A DNA stretch of 26,392 nt from an uncultured Bacteroidales bacterium (GTDB lineage Bacteria; Bacteroidota; Bacteroidia; Bacteroidales; Paludibacteraceae), in the NCBI GenBank assembly GCA_937891905.1, contig CALATT010000031.1, forward strand, positions 1 through 26,392, read 5' to 3'. This document shows positions 15,785 to 24,470 of the stretch, piece after piece; position 1 is the stretch's first letter, and each line of letters starts with the position of its first letter. The position numbers and the translations under genes were made by a program. The notes under the pieces are model-generated. The model was given only the letters and a program-made list of their open reading frames with translations. It made no database searches and was not told the DNA's origin.

Positions 15785-17659
15785 TGGATAGGTGAGGCCG
15801 TATCCGAGTGGGTATAATGTTCTTTGGGGTTGATTCATTCCTTCGCGGTAGCATACCTTGTTTGGATCTCCATCCGATAGAGGGAAATTGGTTGCACTGG
15901 GTACATCCTGATAATCGTAGTAGAAAGGCATTGGCAATTTGCCCATTGGCGGTGTGATGCCAGTGAGCACATCTACGATGGCATTTCCAGCCTCTTGTCC
16001 CGGCAACCAAGCCAAGAGGATAGCATCCGCATAATCCACTATACTGGTCAATTCGATAGGCGAACCGATATTGAGGACGAGGATTAGTTTTTTACCCTGC
16101 TTATGGAATGCTTTTGAGGCATTGATGATTAAGTTTTCTTCTTCGTTTGTGAGGTAATAATCGCCTTTGATGAGTTGTCTATCTCCTCCTTCACCCGCCA
16201 TGCGCTGAATGGTTAGGATAGCCATATCGTTCGTGGCTGCCATTTGATCCAGTTGCGCGGGTGTGTAAGTCAATTCGCTTACATATGGCATATACCATGC
16301 TGACTCAGCAGGCTGCACAGAGCGTGAGTGATTGATATGCTGGGTATATTGGTTTTGGACTGCTGTATCGAGCATGTATCCTGCTTGTGTGAGTGCATCG
16401 CTGAGTACGATTTTGTATGGTCTGGTGACGCATCCTGAACCTGTACCTCCCACATAGGTATCATACGAACCTTTTCCTAATAGCGCAATAGAGGAGCGCA
16501 TACGATTTCTCAAAGGCAATGTGTAATCGTTTTTGAGGAGTACCATTCCTTTGGAAGCCACTTGTCTTGCCAATTGTGCATGCGCTGCGAGCAAGGAGTC
16601 TTTGTCGTAAGTAGGGATTGTTTGCCCTGCTTGCTTGCGGAAGGAAGGAGTTCGCTTGATGATACGGAGTATATTGAGTAGGTTTCGGTCGAGTATTTTC
16701 TCATCCAATCGTCCATCCTTAACAGCAGCAATGAGGGTATCTATTTGCAGTTGCGTGCCAGGCATGAGCATATCGTTTCCTGCTATTTGCATGCGTATAG
16801 GATCTTCTTCCGCCCACCAGTCTGTCATCACAAATCCGTCAAATTGCCATTCACCACGGAGTATATCTGTGAGCGTGTAGGTATTTTCAGAGGCATACAC
16901 TCCATTTATTTTATTGTATGCGCTCATGATGGTCCATGGTTGTGCTTGCTTAACGATTATCTCAAAAGGCTTGAGATAGAGTTGGCGAAGCAATGTATCT
17001 GATAGTTGCACATCGATGCCATTTCGGAATGTCTCTTGGTTATTGACTGCGAAATGCTTGACGCATGCTCCTACTCCTTTGGACTGTACTCCTTGGACGA
17101 AAGCAGCTGCCATCGTTCCCGCAATATATGGGTCGGACGACATATATTCATAGTTTCGTCCGCATAGTGGGTTTCGCATTATATTCACTCCTGGAGCCAA
17201 TAGGATATCCACACCGTAGTATAGCATTTCTTCTGCGATGGCTTGTCCCACTTGCTGAATGAGGGCCGTATCTCGTGTAGCGGCGAGCAATGCGGTAGAA
17301 GGGAAGGCAGTGCATGCACTATCTATTCTCACTCCCACGGGTCCATCTGCGAGTACGATAGATGGTATTCCGAGTCGTGGGATTGCATAACTAACGCCTG
17401 CTGCTCCGCTCACTTGCCCTTTCATGGTGGCGGTATTGCCTTGGTATGTTTCCCAATAGTCAGCGGGAGGTGGATCGCGATGGATGGTATTAGGTGCTGC
17501 TGGTGGAACAAGGTTCCAGTCCTTGCATGTTCCGACGAGCAATTGCACTTTTTCTTCCAGTGTCATTGCATCGATTACCTCTTGGTCTGACTGCACACCT
17601 AATTTAGGCGTGCAAGCCAAAAGGCAGAGCGTTATGGCGAATAGAAATAGTTTTTTCAT
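15782..17659 (-). CDS. GH3 beta-glucosidase family lipoprotein without C-terminal FnIII domain
   Basis: 625 residues with lipoprotein signal MKKLFLFAITLCLLAC (Cys16). The (beta/alpha)8 domain shows GIPSIVLADGPVGVR, ALAATRD-like TALLAATRDTALI, VKHFAVNNQET (Lys201-His202) and GFVMTDWWAE, with the nucleophile Asp280. The alpha/beta sandwich domain carries GEGGDRQL (candidate acid/base Glu490), ILVLNIGSPIEL and LLAWLPGQEAGNAIVDVLTG. The protein ends at TLYPLGYGLTYP, exactly where most GH3 beta-glucosidases continue into a FnIII-like domain of about 100 residues. GH3 enzymes of this type release terminal beta-D-glucose (or xylose) from oligosaccharides, which fits processing of GH128 products. It follows the surface lipoprotein gene by 12 bases and is followed by the array at 15750-15784, which supplies its stop codon. 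Confidence 0.9.
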   Translation of the reverse strand: MKKLFLFAITLCLLACTPKLGVQSDQEVIDAMTLEEKVQLLVGTCKDWNLVPPAAPNTIHRDPPPADYWETYQGNTATMKGQVSGAAGVSYAIPRLGIPSIVLADGPVGVRIDSACTAFPSTALLAATRDTALIQQVGQAIAEEMLYYGVDILLAPGVNIMRNPLCGRNYEYMSSDPYIAGTMAAAFVQGVQSKGVGACVKHFAVNNQETFRNGIDVQLSDTLLRQLYLKPFEIIVKQAQPWTIMSAYNKINGVYASENTYTLTDILRGEWQFDGFVMTDWWAEEDPIRMQIAGNDMLMPGTQLQIDTLIAAVKDGRLDEKILDRNLLNILRIIKRTPSFRKQAGQTIPTYDKDSLLAAHAQLARQVASKGMVLLKNDYTLPLRNRMRSSIALLGKGSYDTYVGGTGSGCVTRPYKIVLSDALTQAGYMLDTAVQNQYTQHINHSRSVQPAESAWYMPYVSELTYTPAQLDQMAATNDMAILTIQRMAGEGGDRQLIKGDYYLTNEEENLIINASKAFHKQGKKLILVLNIGSPIELTSIVDYADAILLAWLPGQEAGNAIVDVLTGITPPMGKLPMPFYYDYQDVPSATNFPLSDGDPNKVCYREGMNQPQRTLYPLGYGLTYP

Positions 17660-17671
17660 TTGTCTTGTTTA

Positions 17672-18529
17672 TTATTCTGCTTTTGGTACAAATTTATTCA
17701 CCCATGCTTGGTTGCTACCTGGTTTATAAATCTTGGTAAGCATGACGGTGTCATTGAGTACTAAGATGGTATAGTCATGTTGTCCTTGGCACTCAGATGG
17801 GAAAGGAGGTAATACAGCATCTCCTGATAAGGTGAGGTGCATTCGTCCGTCCTTAGATTGTGAAGGATCTTGCAATTCCCATGTGGTCTCATAATCAGCG
17901 ATATCGTATGGTGCGCTATCGAGTGCTGATTTGCCATTCGTTTTATGCTTGAATGTTCTATTGGCATCGAGCACGAATGTTATCTCGTCATCGAATACTT
18001 CTGGGTGACTACCTGGGTCAGCTGGCCACCAATAATCAGTCATATACTCGAGCATCCATGTATTGACATCAATGAGTCCATAATATCCTTTTTCTTGCGA
18101 TAGAACCCATGTTTTTCCTTCTGGCATATCGCATCCGCCTGTAAGGGCAGCATAGTTAGCATTGGTGCAGATGGACTCATCCATATATTCGATGGTGAAA
18201 GAGAGTGTGACAGAAGGTGTGAGTCCGTACTTATTATACGCTGCAGCTTGTACGGTATAATCACCTGCGAACTCAAAGCGTCTATCTAACTTATTCTGCG
18301 CAAAGCGTTTAGTACCGATGGTCCATACGCCTACCCACCCCTCTTTATCATCCATGATGAGGTGTACCATATTGGGGTCAACAGAATCCACGATAGCTCT
18401 TGGATTGAGTGCCAAAACGACCGTTGAGTCTGTATTGGGTGTGAATTCTGGTATATCATCCACATAATTACTTGGTTTGCATGCTACGATGAGTATTGCA
18501 GCGAGCAATGGAATATAAAAGCGTTTCAT
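17672..18529 (-). CDS. Putative surface glycan-binding lipoprotein (PKD-like plus lipocalin-like)
   Basis: 285 residues with lipoprotein signal MKRFYIPLLAAILIVAC (Cys17). A PKD/Ig-like domain at about 25-115 has the FEFAGDYTVQAAAYNKYG strand typical of PKD-like folds. A second beta-rich domain from about 130 to the end begins GKTWVLSQEKGYYGLIDV, contains DDEITFVLDANRTFKH and closes LVLNDTVMLTKIY, resembling lipocalin-like C-terminal domains. The gene directly follows susD, the usual place of SusE/F-type surface glycan-binding proteins, and precedes GH3. Glycan capture at the outer surface next to SusCD is the expected role. Family assignment is by position and fold pattern rather than by a diagnostic motif. 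Confidence 0.75.
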   Translation of the reverse strand: MKRFYIPLLAAILIVACKPSNYVDDIPEFTPNTDSTVVLALNPRAIVDSVDPNMVHLIMDDKEGWVGVWTIGTKRFAQNKLDRRFEFAGDYTVQAAAYNKYGLTPSVTLSFTIEYMDESICTNANYAALTGGCDMPEGKTWVLSQEKGYYGLIDVNTWMLEYMTDYWWPADPGSHPEVFDDEITFVLDANRTFKHKTNGKSALDSAPYDIADYETTWELQDPSQSKDGRMHLTLSGDAVLPPFPSECQGQHDYTILVLNDTVMLTKIYKPGSNQAWVNKFVPKAE

Positions 18530-18553
18530 GATTTCAATTTTTGAATTATGAAT

Positions 18554-20167
18554 TTAATATCCTGGGTTTTGTTTGAGTTTGTATTGTCCTTCTGTTCTAT
18601 CTATTTCGAGTGATGGAAGAGGCATATATTTCCAGTTTTTATTCCATGTGCGTGTATATGCGCCAATCTCGTCAGTTCCGCTCAGGATAGCACTGATATC
18701 GCATGGTGTGACATCTGTAGCTTCACTCCAGCGCACCAAATCCCAGAATCGGTGTCCTTCTCCCAAGAATTCTCTTCTGCGCTCCATCATGATATTTTCC
18801 ATAGACACCTCGAGATAATGCTTGCTGCCTGCCTTGTAGTCTTCATCTGGGAATGCGCGTTTGCGTACTTCGTTGAAGTTGGTTTGTGCTGGTCTTGCAT
18901 ATCCAAGGCGGAGACTTACTTCAGCGAGGTTGAGTAAGCACTCTGAATAGCGGAAGACGCGTACATTATTATTGAAGTTGAGTTCAGGGTCATATGGGCA
19001 ATCGTTGTAGCCTTTGCGTGCGGTGTATTTCTTATTATACAATCCTGTATGGTTGGCTCTCTCTGCCCAACTGATGGTGATGCCCATTGAGTCTTGCAGC
19101 ATTTGCTTGCGTGCTTCGATATCGAGGATAGAAGCATCGCGGCGCTGGTCACCATCTTCGTACATAACATATGCTTGCTTACGAATAGGTCCAAATCCCC
19201 ATCCATCAGCGAACTCAGGGTCTCCGTCCAAACCATTGACGCCTAAGAACTTAGGTAGGATAGTTCCTTCTGCACCTTGTGTCCATCCCCATGAGCCACC
19301 TTCAGAACGATGGTTGATTTCCCAGATGGATTCAGATTTATTCATTGACTCTGGATTGGTAACAAATTCACCTTCCGCCGTCCATATACGCTCGTAGTCA
19401 TTGCATAGCATGAACTGTGCAGATTTCTTGATAGCATCCATGTCATTATATACTTGCTCAAAGCGTGCTATATCATTCTGATAGAGCACTACTCTTGCGC
19501 GTAGCATCATAGCTGCGTAGATAGTTACTCGTCCCCATTGCTCTTCTGCAGGTCTGCTCATGAGTCGATAACTTCCACCTGATTTCTCGCAGCAGTAGTC
19601 CAAATCATCCATGATATGGATATATAAGGAGTCTGGTGTGATTTGCTTGGCGGTATATGGTGCTTGGAGTACATTGCCATAGTATGGCACATTTCCCCAG
19701 TATTTCCACAACCAGTGGTAGTACCATGCTCTAAGGAATCGTGCTTCTGCCTCGTACTGCTCTGCTAATGCAGGCGCTATATCTTCCACATTAGGTAGAT
19801 TATCAATCACTGTATTACAGCGCTCGATGCCTGTGTACATATTCTCCCAAACGGAAGTAGGTGCATCGATAGGCATCATTTGGAATCGTTGCATTTGATG
19901 GAAGAAGTTATCAGAACCTTTATCACCTCCCACATAGATATCATCTGCGCGGAGGTCGCTGATATACATAAACTGATTATATCCGCCGTGGCAGTCTGAC
20001 CATTGGAGAGGGTCGTAAGCGCCCACCAATGCTTTGTATATTTGCGCTTCTGTCTTGTAGTAATCGTCCATCAGGTCAGCGCTGGTGGATTCGATATCTA
20101 AGAAACTGCTATCACATGCCGTACATACTATCATGGTTAGTAAGACGGGAAAAAGATATTTTTTCAT
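18554..20167 (-). CDS. susD: SusD/RagB-family outer-membrane glycan-binding lipoprotein
   Basis: 537 residues with lipoprotein signal MKKYLFPVLLTMIVCTAC (Cys18) and the family N-terminus SSFLDIESTSADLMDDYYKT. Typical TPR-containing SusD regions follow: AEARFLRAWYYHWLWKYWGN, AMMLRARVVLYQ, YSECLLNLAEVSLRLGYA, FNEVRKRA. The C-terminal signature MMERRREFLGEGHRFWDLVRW and YMPLPSLEID are also present. SusD proteins cap the SusC channel and bind the glycan before import. It starts 33 bases after the susC stop in the standard susC-susD order. Aromatic-rich stretches (SWGWTQGAEG, WGFGPIRK) could line the binding site. Many paralogs exist, so the symbol is by family only. Confidence 0.95.
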   Translation of the reverse strand: MKKYLFPVLLTMIVCTACDSSFLDIESTSADLMDDYYKTEAQIYKALVGAYDPLQWSDCHGGYNQFMYISDLRADDIYVGGDKGSDNFFHQMQRFQMMPIDAPTSVWENMYTGIERCNTVIDNLPNVEDIAPALAEQYEAEARFLRAWYYHWLWKYWGNVPYYGNVLQAPYTAKQITPDSLYIHIMDDLDYCCEKSGGSYRLMSRPAEEQWGRVTIYAAMMLRARVVLYQNDIARFEQVYNDMDAIKKSAQFMLCNDYERIWTAEGEFVTNPESMNKSESIWEINHRSEGGSWGWTQGAEGTILPKFLGVNGLDGDPEFADGWGFGPIRKQAYVMYEDGDQRRDASILDIEARKQMLQDSMGITISWAERANHTGLYNKKYTARKGYNDCPYDPELNFNNNVRVFRYSECLLNLAEVSLRLGYARPAQTNFNEVRKRAFPDEDYKAGSKHYLEVSMENIMMERRREFLGEGHRFWDLVRWSEATDVTPCDISAILSGTDEIGAYTRTWNKNWKYMPLPSLEIDRTEGQYKLKQNPGY

Positions 20168-20199
20168 AACTATACTATTATATATATATCAAATGTGGG

Positions 20200-23100
20200 T
20201 TATAATACGATGTTTGCACCAATGCTCAGTGTGCGGCTTTGTGGATAACATCCTGCGTCAATACCGATACTGGTTCCGCCAGAACCGATTTCAGGATCAA
20301 AGCCATCATATTTGGTGAATGTGATTAAGTTCTCTGCTGAGAAATAAACGCGAATCTTTTGGAAGTGGATCTTCTGCATCCATTTTTTAGGCAGTGAATA
20401 ACCTATTTGTAGGTTTTTCAATCGTAGATAACTACCATCCTTGATATAGAGATCACTTGAGCGCCAGTTATCATTAGGGTCTTGCTCGGTAACGCGTGGA
20501 ATGGTAGTGCTGGTGTTTGGTCCTGTCCAGCGATTAATCATCCATGCAGGTTGGTTACTCAACGATAAGTCAGGACGGCGTGTAGCATCGAAAATATCAT
20601 TACCTGCTATACCTTGGAAGAAGAGTGTGAGGTCCAATCCCTGCCATTCTACATTAAAATTGAGCGCGTATGTTATATCTGGCATACCCTTACCAATCTT
20701 AGTGCGGTCATCATCATTGATGTATCCATTTCCATCGAAGTCCACGAATCGCACATCACCGGGGCGTGCATTAGGTTGCAGTAATTCACCCTTATCATTC
20801 ACATAGGAATCAATTTCCTCTTGTGTTTGGAATAGTCCGTCTGTTTTGTATCCATAGAAGAATGGGTACACTTCTCCATTCTCTGCTCTACTGACTGTAC
20901 CCACTGCTTGCACTGCATCGAGATTGCTTGCGCCTGTCTCATTGCCGTAGTCAATCAATCGATTGCGGAGGTAGGATATATTACCATTGATGGCGAAGTT
21001 AACAGGTCCTGCATGGAATTTATATCCCAGGTCGGCTTCGATACCCCAGTTGAGCATGCGTCCGCCATTAGTCCATGGTTGCTCAATACCGATATAGCTT
21101 GGCAGCAATGCAGGCATGAGCATATCTTCTGTTGTTTTATAGAAATAATCAAGTGTCAATGTGAGGGCATTGCTCATAAATCCGAGTTCCAAACCGACAT
21201 CTGTCTGACGGCTTGTTTCCCATTTCAGGTCCGCATTTGCCAATCGTCCTTGTCTCACACCTGTGATAATTTGCTCGAGGTCGCCTCGTCCGAAGGTGTA
21301 GTTACTGCCGCTCACGATGAGGGATGTATAGGCAAAATCGCTGATACGGTCATTACCATTCATACCCCATGATCCGCGGAGTTTGAATGCTGACCACCAT
21401 TCAGGTGCTTGCTGCCAGAATTCCTCACGAGCGATATTCCATCCCAAGGAGAAGGATGGGAATAGTCCCCAACGATTATTCTTACCAAACTTATCCGAAC
21501 CATCGCAGCGTAAAGAGGCTTGGAAGATATAACGCTCCTTATAATTATAATTCACGCGCGCGAAATAGGAAGCGCCAGCTGAATAACTTCTACCACCACT
21601 TGTACGCTGATCTTCCGCACTACCCTGTGCATAATCAATGGTGGCTTTATAAGGGTCATTGCTTGGCAAGTCATAGGCAGTACCGCTTACATAACTATAG
21701 GCTGTTTTGGTAGCCGATTGACCTAATAAGACGCCCAACTCATGTCCGCTATCAAAGCTCTTATTATAGAATAATGTATTCTCTACTTGCCAAGTGAAGG
21801 TGCGGCTATGGGTAGAAGATACAGAACTGGTGGTGCTACTTCCAGCACCTCCTGAACTGAGGTAGTATGGATAGCCATAACCATCATAGCGACCGAAATT
21901 ATAGTCTGCATTGAAACTTGATTTGAATTTCAATCCATCATATATCTCTAATTCTGCAGTGAAGTTACCTGTGAATCGATCGCTATAGTTCCATCCCGCT
22001 GGTAATTCCAGATTAGCAATAGGATTGATAATCTCAGCCATCGTGATATCTGGGATTGAATACAAACGGCCCTCTTTATCCTTCACAGCGGTAGGATACT
22101 TCTCCAATAATGCAGGTGTTTCTGCTTCTGTAGCATAGATAGGTTGTGTAGGTGCGATTAGTAGCGCCGAACCTAATGGGGAATAGAAGGCAGAGTTCTC
22201 TGCAATACCTGTTGATTTCACATTAGAATAACTGATATTCGATGTGATGGTGAAATGATTGAGCCATTTACGCTCCTCGGTATCAATAATCTTATATACA
22301 TTATTATTACGCACGGTATAGCGCGTGTAATTACTTCTATCAAAATTGCCACCCACAATACCTTCTTGGTCTAAATAACCAAAACTAACGAAATAAGTGA
22401 CCTTATCGCTACCTCCATTCACACTCACTTGATGACTCTGCACAGGCGCATTGTAATTAAAGAGTGCATCCTGCCAATTAGTACCCAAATCGGTGGTAAT
22501 AGTAGAAAAATAAGGGGCAGAACCATCATTGAGTCGCGCCTCATTGAGAATGGTTTGATACCATGGTGCGGTGAGTACAGCCTTTTGCTTCCATGGGTTT
22601 TGCCATCCAATATTCATATCGTATGACACACTCACTTTCTTACCAAACTCACCATTCTTGGTTGTAACCAAGATAACACCATTAGCACCCTTCGTACCAT
22701 AGATAGCTGCAGATGCTGCATCTTTGAGTACTTCAATAGACTCAATATCGGTAGGGTTAAGATAATCGATATTTCCCACAGGCATTCCATCCACCACATA
22801 TAATGGACTGGCGTCATTGATGGTACCGATACCGCGGATATTGATGCGCGTACCTGCACCTGGTTGTCCAGAGGAAGAGGTGATGGTTACACCCGATGCC
22901 TTACCTTTAAGCAAGTTATCCACGCGAGTAGGAATCACATTCTCAAGGTCCTCAGCATTCACCTTACTGATGGCAGCAGTGACTACTGATTTCTTTTGCG
23001 TACCATAACCTACTACAACCACTTCCTCTAAGGCTTGTGTATCCTCTTTTAGGAATACCTTGCCATTTTTCTGCAATTGAGCCACTGTTACCACTTGAGA

Positions 23101-23328
23101 CACATATCCCAAATAGGACACCTCAACACTCTGATTTGGATTGGCCTGTAATGTAAAATTACCGTCAAGATCCGTAACTGTACCCTGCGTTGTACCTACA
23201 ATCTTGACAGCGGCACCAATAATAGGCTCAGACTGCTGATCCAAAACAACACCTGTAACCAACTGCTCTGCAAAGCTAAACATAGCTGTAGAGAGCAAGA
23301 TGATTAGGAGGAAACTACGATTTTTCAT
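20200..23328 (-). CDS. susC: SusC/RagA-family TonB-dependent outer-membrane glycan transporter
   Basis: 1042 residues with signal peptide MKNRSFLLIILLSTAMFSFA. A carboxypeptidase-regulatory-like domain comes first (VTGVVLDQQSEPIIGAAVKI, GTVTDLDGNFTLQ, about 23-95). A TonB-box/plug start, ALEEVVVVGYGTQKK, follows at about 100. The plug domain contains RVDNLLKGKASGVTI, INIRGIGTINDASPLYVVDG and IESIEVLKDAASAAIYGTKG. The rest is a 22-stranded-barrel-type region ending in LSIGANIVL. No extra N-terminal signalling domain is seen between signal peptide and regulatory-like domain, so control by an anti-sigma factor is unlikely. It imports oligosaccharides with SusD, powered by TonB. It is the first gene of the locus, divergent from the AraC-type regulator. 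Confidence 0.96.
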   Translation of the reverse strand: MKNRSFLLIILLSTAMFSFAEQLVTGVVLDQQSEPIIGAAVKIVGTTQGTVTDLDGNFTLQANPNQSVEVSYLGYVSQVVTVAQLQKNGKVFLKEDTQALEEVVVVGYGTQKKSVVTAAISKVNAEDLENVIPTRVDNLLKGKASGVTITSSSGQPGAGTRINIRGIGTINDASPLYVVDGMPVGNIDYLNPTDIESIEVLKDAASAAIYGTKGANGVILVTTKNGEFGKKVSVSYDMNIGWQNPWKQKAVLTAPWYQTILNEARLNDGSAPYFSTITTDLGTNWQDALFNYNAPVQSHQVSVNGGSDKVTYFVSFGYLDQEGIVGGNFDRSNYTRYTVRNNNVYKIIDTEERKWLNHFTITSNISYSNVKSTGIAENSAFYSPLGSALLIAPTQPIYATEAETPALLEKYPTAVKDKEGRLYSIPDITMAEIINPIANLELPAGWNYSDRFTGNFTAELEIYDGLKFKSSFNADYNFGRYDGYGYPYYLSSGGAGSSTTSSVSSTHSRTFTWQVENTLFYNKSFDSGHELGVLLGQSATKTAYSYVSGTAYDLPSNDPYKATIDYAQGSAEDQRTSGGRSYSAGASYFARVNYNYKERYIFQASLRCDGSDKFGKNNRWGLFPSFSLGWNIAREEFWQQAPEWWSAFKLRGSWGMNGNDRISDFAYTSLIVSGSNYTFGRGDLEQIITGVRQGRLANADLKWETSRQTDVGLELGFMSNALTLTLDYFYKTTEDMLMPALLPSYIGIEQPWTNGGRMLNWGIEADLGYKFHAGPVNFAINGNISYLRNRLIDYGNETGASNLDAVQAVGTVSRAENGEVYPFFYGYKTDGLFQTQEEIDSYVNDKGELLQPNARPGDVRFVDFDGNGYINDDDRTKIGKGMPDITYALNFNVEWQGLDLTLFFQGIAGNDIFDATRRPDLSLSNQPAWMINRWTGPNTSTTIPRVTEQDPNDNWRSSDLYIKDGSYLRLKNLQIGYSLPKKWMQKIHFQKIRVYFSAENLITFTKYDGFDPEIGSGGTSIGIDAGCYPQSRTLSIGANIVL

Positions 23329-23428
23329 GATTAAAATAATTATTTTGATTTTTGTTATATTCGTCCCTTTCTATGGGTATTATGTAATAATAAGCACTAT
23401 TATTTACAATACAATTCCTAAGACGGTG

Positions 23429-23436
23429 CAAAATTA
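23429..23436 (-). promoter_or_regulatory. Promoter -7 box for the susC operon
   Basis: On the minus strand TAATTTTG (revcomp of CAAAATTA) matches TAnnTTTG, about 100 bases upstream of the susC ATG. No clear TTTG -33 element is present, which would fit a promoter that depends on an activator such as the adjacent AraC-type protein. The leader between this box and susC is A/T-rich. Confidence 0.5.
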
Positions 23437-23458
23437 CTACATTTTTTTTATATAAAAA

Positions 23459-23490
23459 TTTGCATATTGCGAAAAAAAGTATTAATTTTG
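23459..23490 (+). promoter_or_regulatory. Promoter for the AraC-type regulator
   Basis: TTTG at 23459-23462 and TAATTTTG at 23483-23490, 20 bases apart, match the Bacteroidetes -33/-7 promoter pattern. The expected start of transcription leaves a leader of only about a dozen bases before the first ATG (23510), or about 25 before the second (23522). Confidence 0.6.
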
Positions 23491-23509
23491 CCACCGATTT
23501 GAAAATTAT

Positions 23510-24418
23510 ATGTTTTACAACATGAAAACGCAAGATTCTTATGTACATTACATGACTATTTCTTCGGAATTAGATCATTTAGGCATGATTTGCACCACAG
23601 TGGGTCATCAAACTATTCTGCCCCGTCAAGCCTATCCTCCCATTGACACGCACCCTGTGGGTTATTACTTCCGCAAAGACTACGGTCGCCGACTGCCAGA
23701 GTATCAAATCGTATTCTTAACAGATGGCCAGGGATACTTCCAATCCGAACACATCTCGCGTAGACTTGTCACGCGCGGAACTGCCATCTTGCTTTTTCCA
23801 AACGAATGGCATTTCTACGAACCCTGTCCAGAGACAGGTTGGACTGAATATTGGGTTGGTTTTAGAGGTATTGGGGCCGCATCTTTCGTGCAGGAGATGA
23901 TGCTCACACCAGAGAAACCTTTGGTTAAGATAAAAGACGAAGTGCGTTTTTTAAGTTTATACAACGAATTGATAACCATAGCCGAGCATGAGTTGTCTGG
24001 ATATCAAATCCTATGCTCGGGGTTAACAACTCATATGCTGAGCATCTGTAGTTACGCACAAAATAGCAATGAGAATATCAATCAGAATATATCATCCACT
24101 ATTCTCAATGCCCAAGATTTAATGCGGCAATATGTAGGCAAAAACATTTCTCCCGAACAGATAGCAAAGGAAATAGGTGTAGGATATTCATGGTTTAGAC
24201 AAACCTTCAAAACCTATGTAGGCACTTCTCCTGCCCAATACCAGCAATTATTGCGCGTGCAACGGGCTGAGTTCTTATTGAGTAATCCTACTCTATCCGT
24301 AGCAGATATAGCATATGAATTAGGATTTGCTAATCCCAATCAATTCTCTACTTTCTTTAGACAACACAAGAATATATCTCCTTTAGCATTCCGCAAACAA
24401 ATAGGAGTAAAGGGGTAA
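23510..24418 (+). CDS. AraC-family transcriptional regulator of the polysaccharide locus
   Basis: 302 residues. The first ATG gives MFYNMKT; given the short leader, ATG at 23522 (MKTQDS) may be the real start. An N-terminal cupin-like AraC sensor domain (about 30-170) includes EYQIVFLTDGQGYFQSE and ILLFPNEWHFYEPCPETGW, with WTEYWVGFRG, the usual AraC_binding pattern. Two helix-turn-helix motifs lie at about 205-300: ISPEQIAKEIGVGYSWFRQT and LSVADIAYELGFANPNQFST, followed by FFRQHKNISPLAFRK. Such proteins sense a small sugar and activate a nearby operon. Divergence from susC with only about 180 bases between the starts makes it the probable local regulator, in place of the hybrid two-component or ECF-sigma systems often found at such loci. 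The ligand is unknown; a released sugar such as rhamnose is a guess. Confidence 0.9.
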   Translation: MFYNMKTQDSYVHYMTISSELDHLGMICTTVGHQTILPRQAYPPIDTHPVGYYFRKDYGRRLPEYQIVFLTDGQGYFQSEHISRRLVTRGTAILLFPNEWHFYEPCPETGWTEYWVGFRGIGAASFVQEMMLTPEKPLVKIKDEVRFLSLYNELITIAEHELSGYQILCSGLTTHMLSICSYAQNSNENINQNISSTILNAQDLMRQYVGKNISPEQIAKEIGVGYSWFRQTFKTYVGTSPAQYQQLLRVQRAEFLLSNPTLSVADIAYELGFANPNQFSTFFRQHKNISPLAFRKQIGVKG

Positions 24419-24420
24419 TT

Positions 24421-24470
24421 AGTAGTGAGTAGTGAGTAGTGAGTAGTCAGTAGTCAGTAGTCAGTAGTCA
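24421..24470. repeat. AGTAGTG/AGTAGTC heptamer array between convergent gene ends
   Basis: Three AGTAGTG units (24421-24441) and four AGTAGTC units (24442-24469) stand head to tail, followed by a decayed AGTGTTT. The array starts 2 bases after the AraC-type stop and covers all of the 49-base gap to the YitT-family gene on the other strand. The TGA stop of that gene (24468-24470) is contained in the array. Confidence 0.92.

Noticed and set aside
19014..19397. 127-residue plus-strand open frame
   Set aside because: Antisense to the conserved susD gene and without recognisable protein features.
21387..21713. 108-residue plus-strand open frame rich in Tyr, Asn and Arg
   Set aside because: Antisense to the beta-barrel region of susC; its composition reflects the complementary strand of susC codons.
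24421..24470. CRISPR array
   Set aside because: Units are 7 bases and contiguous with no unique spacers, and there are no cas genes.
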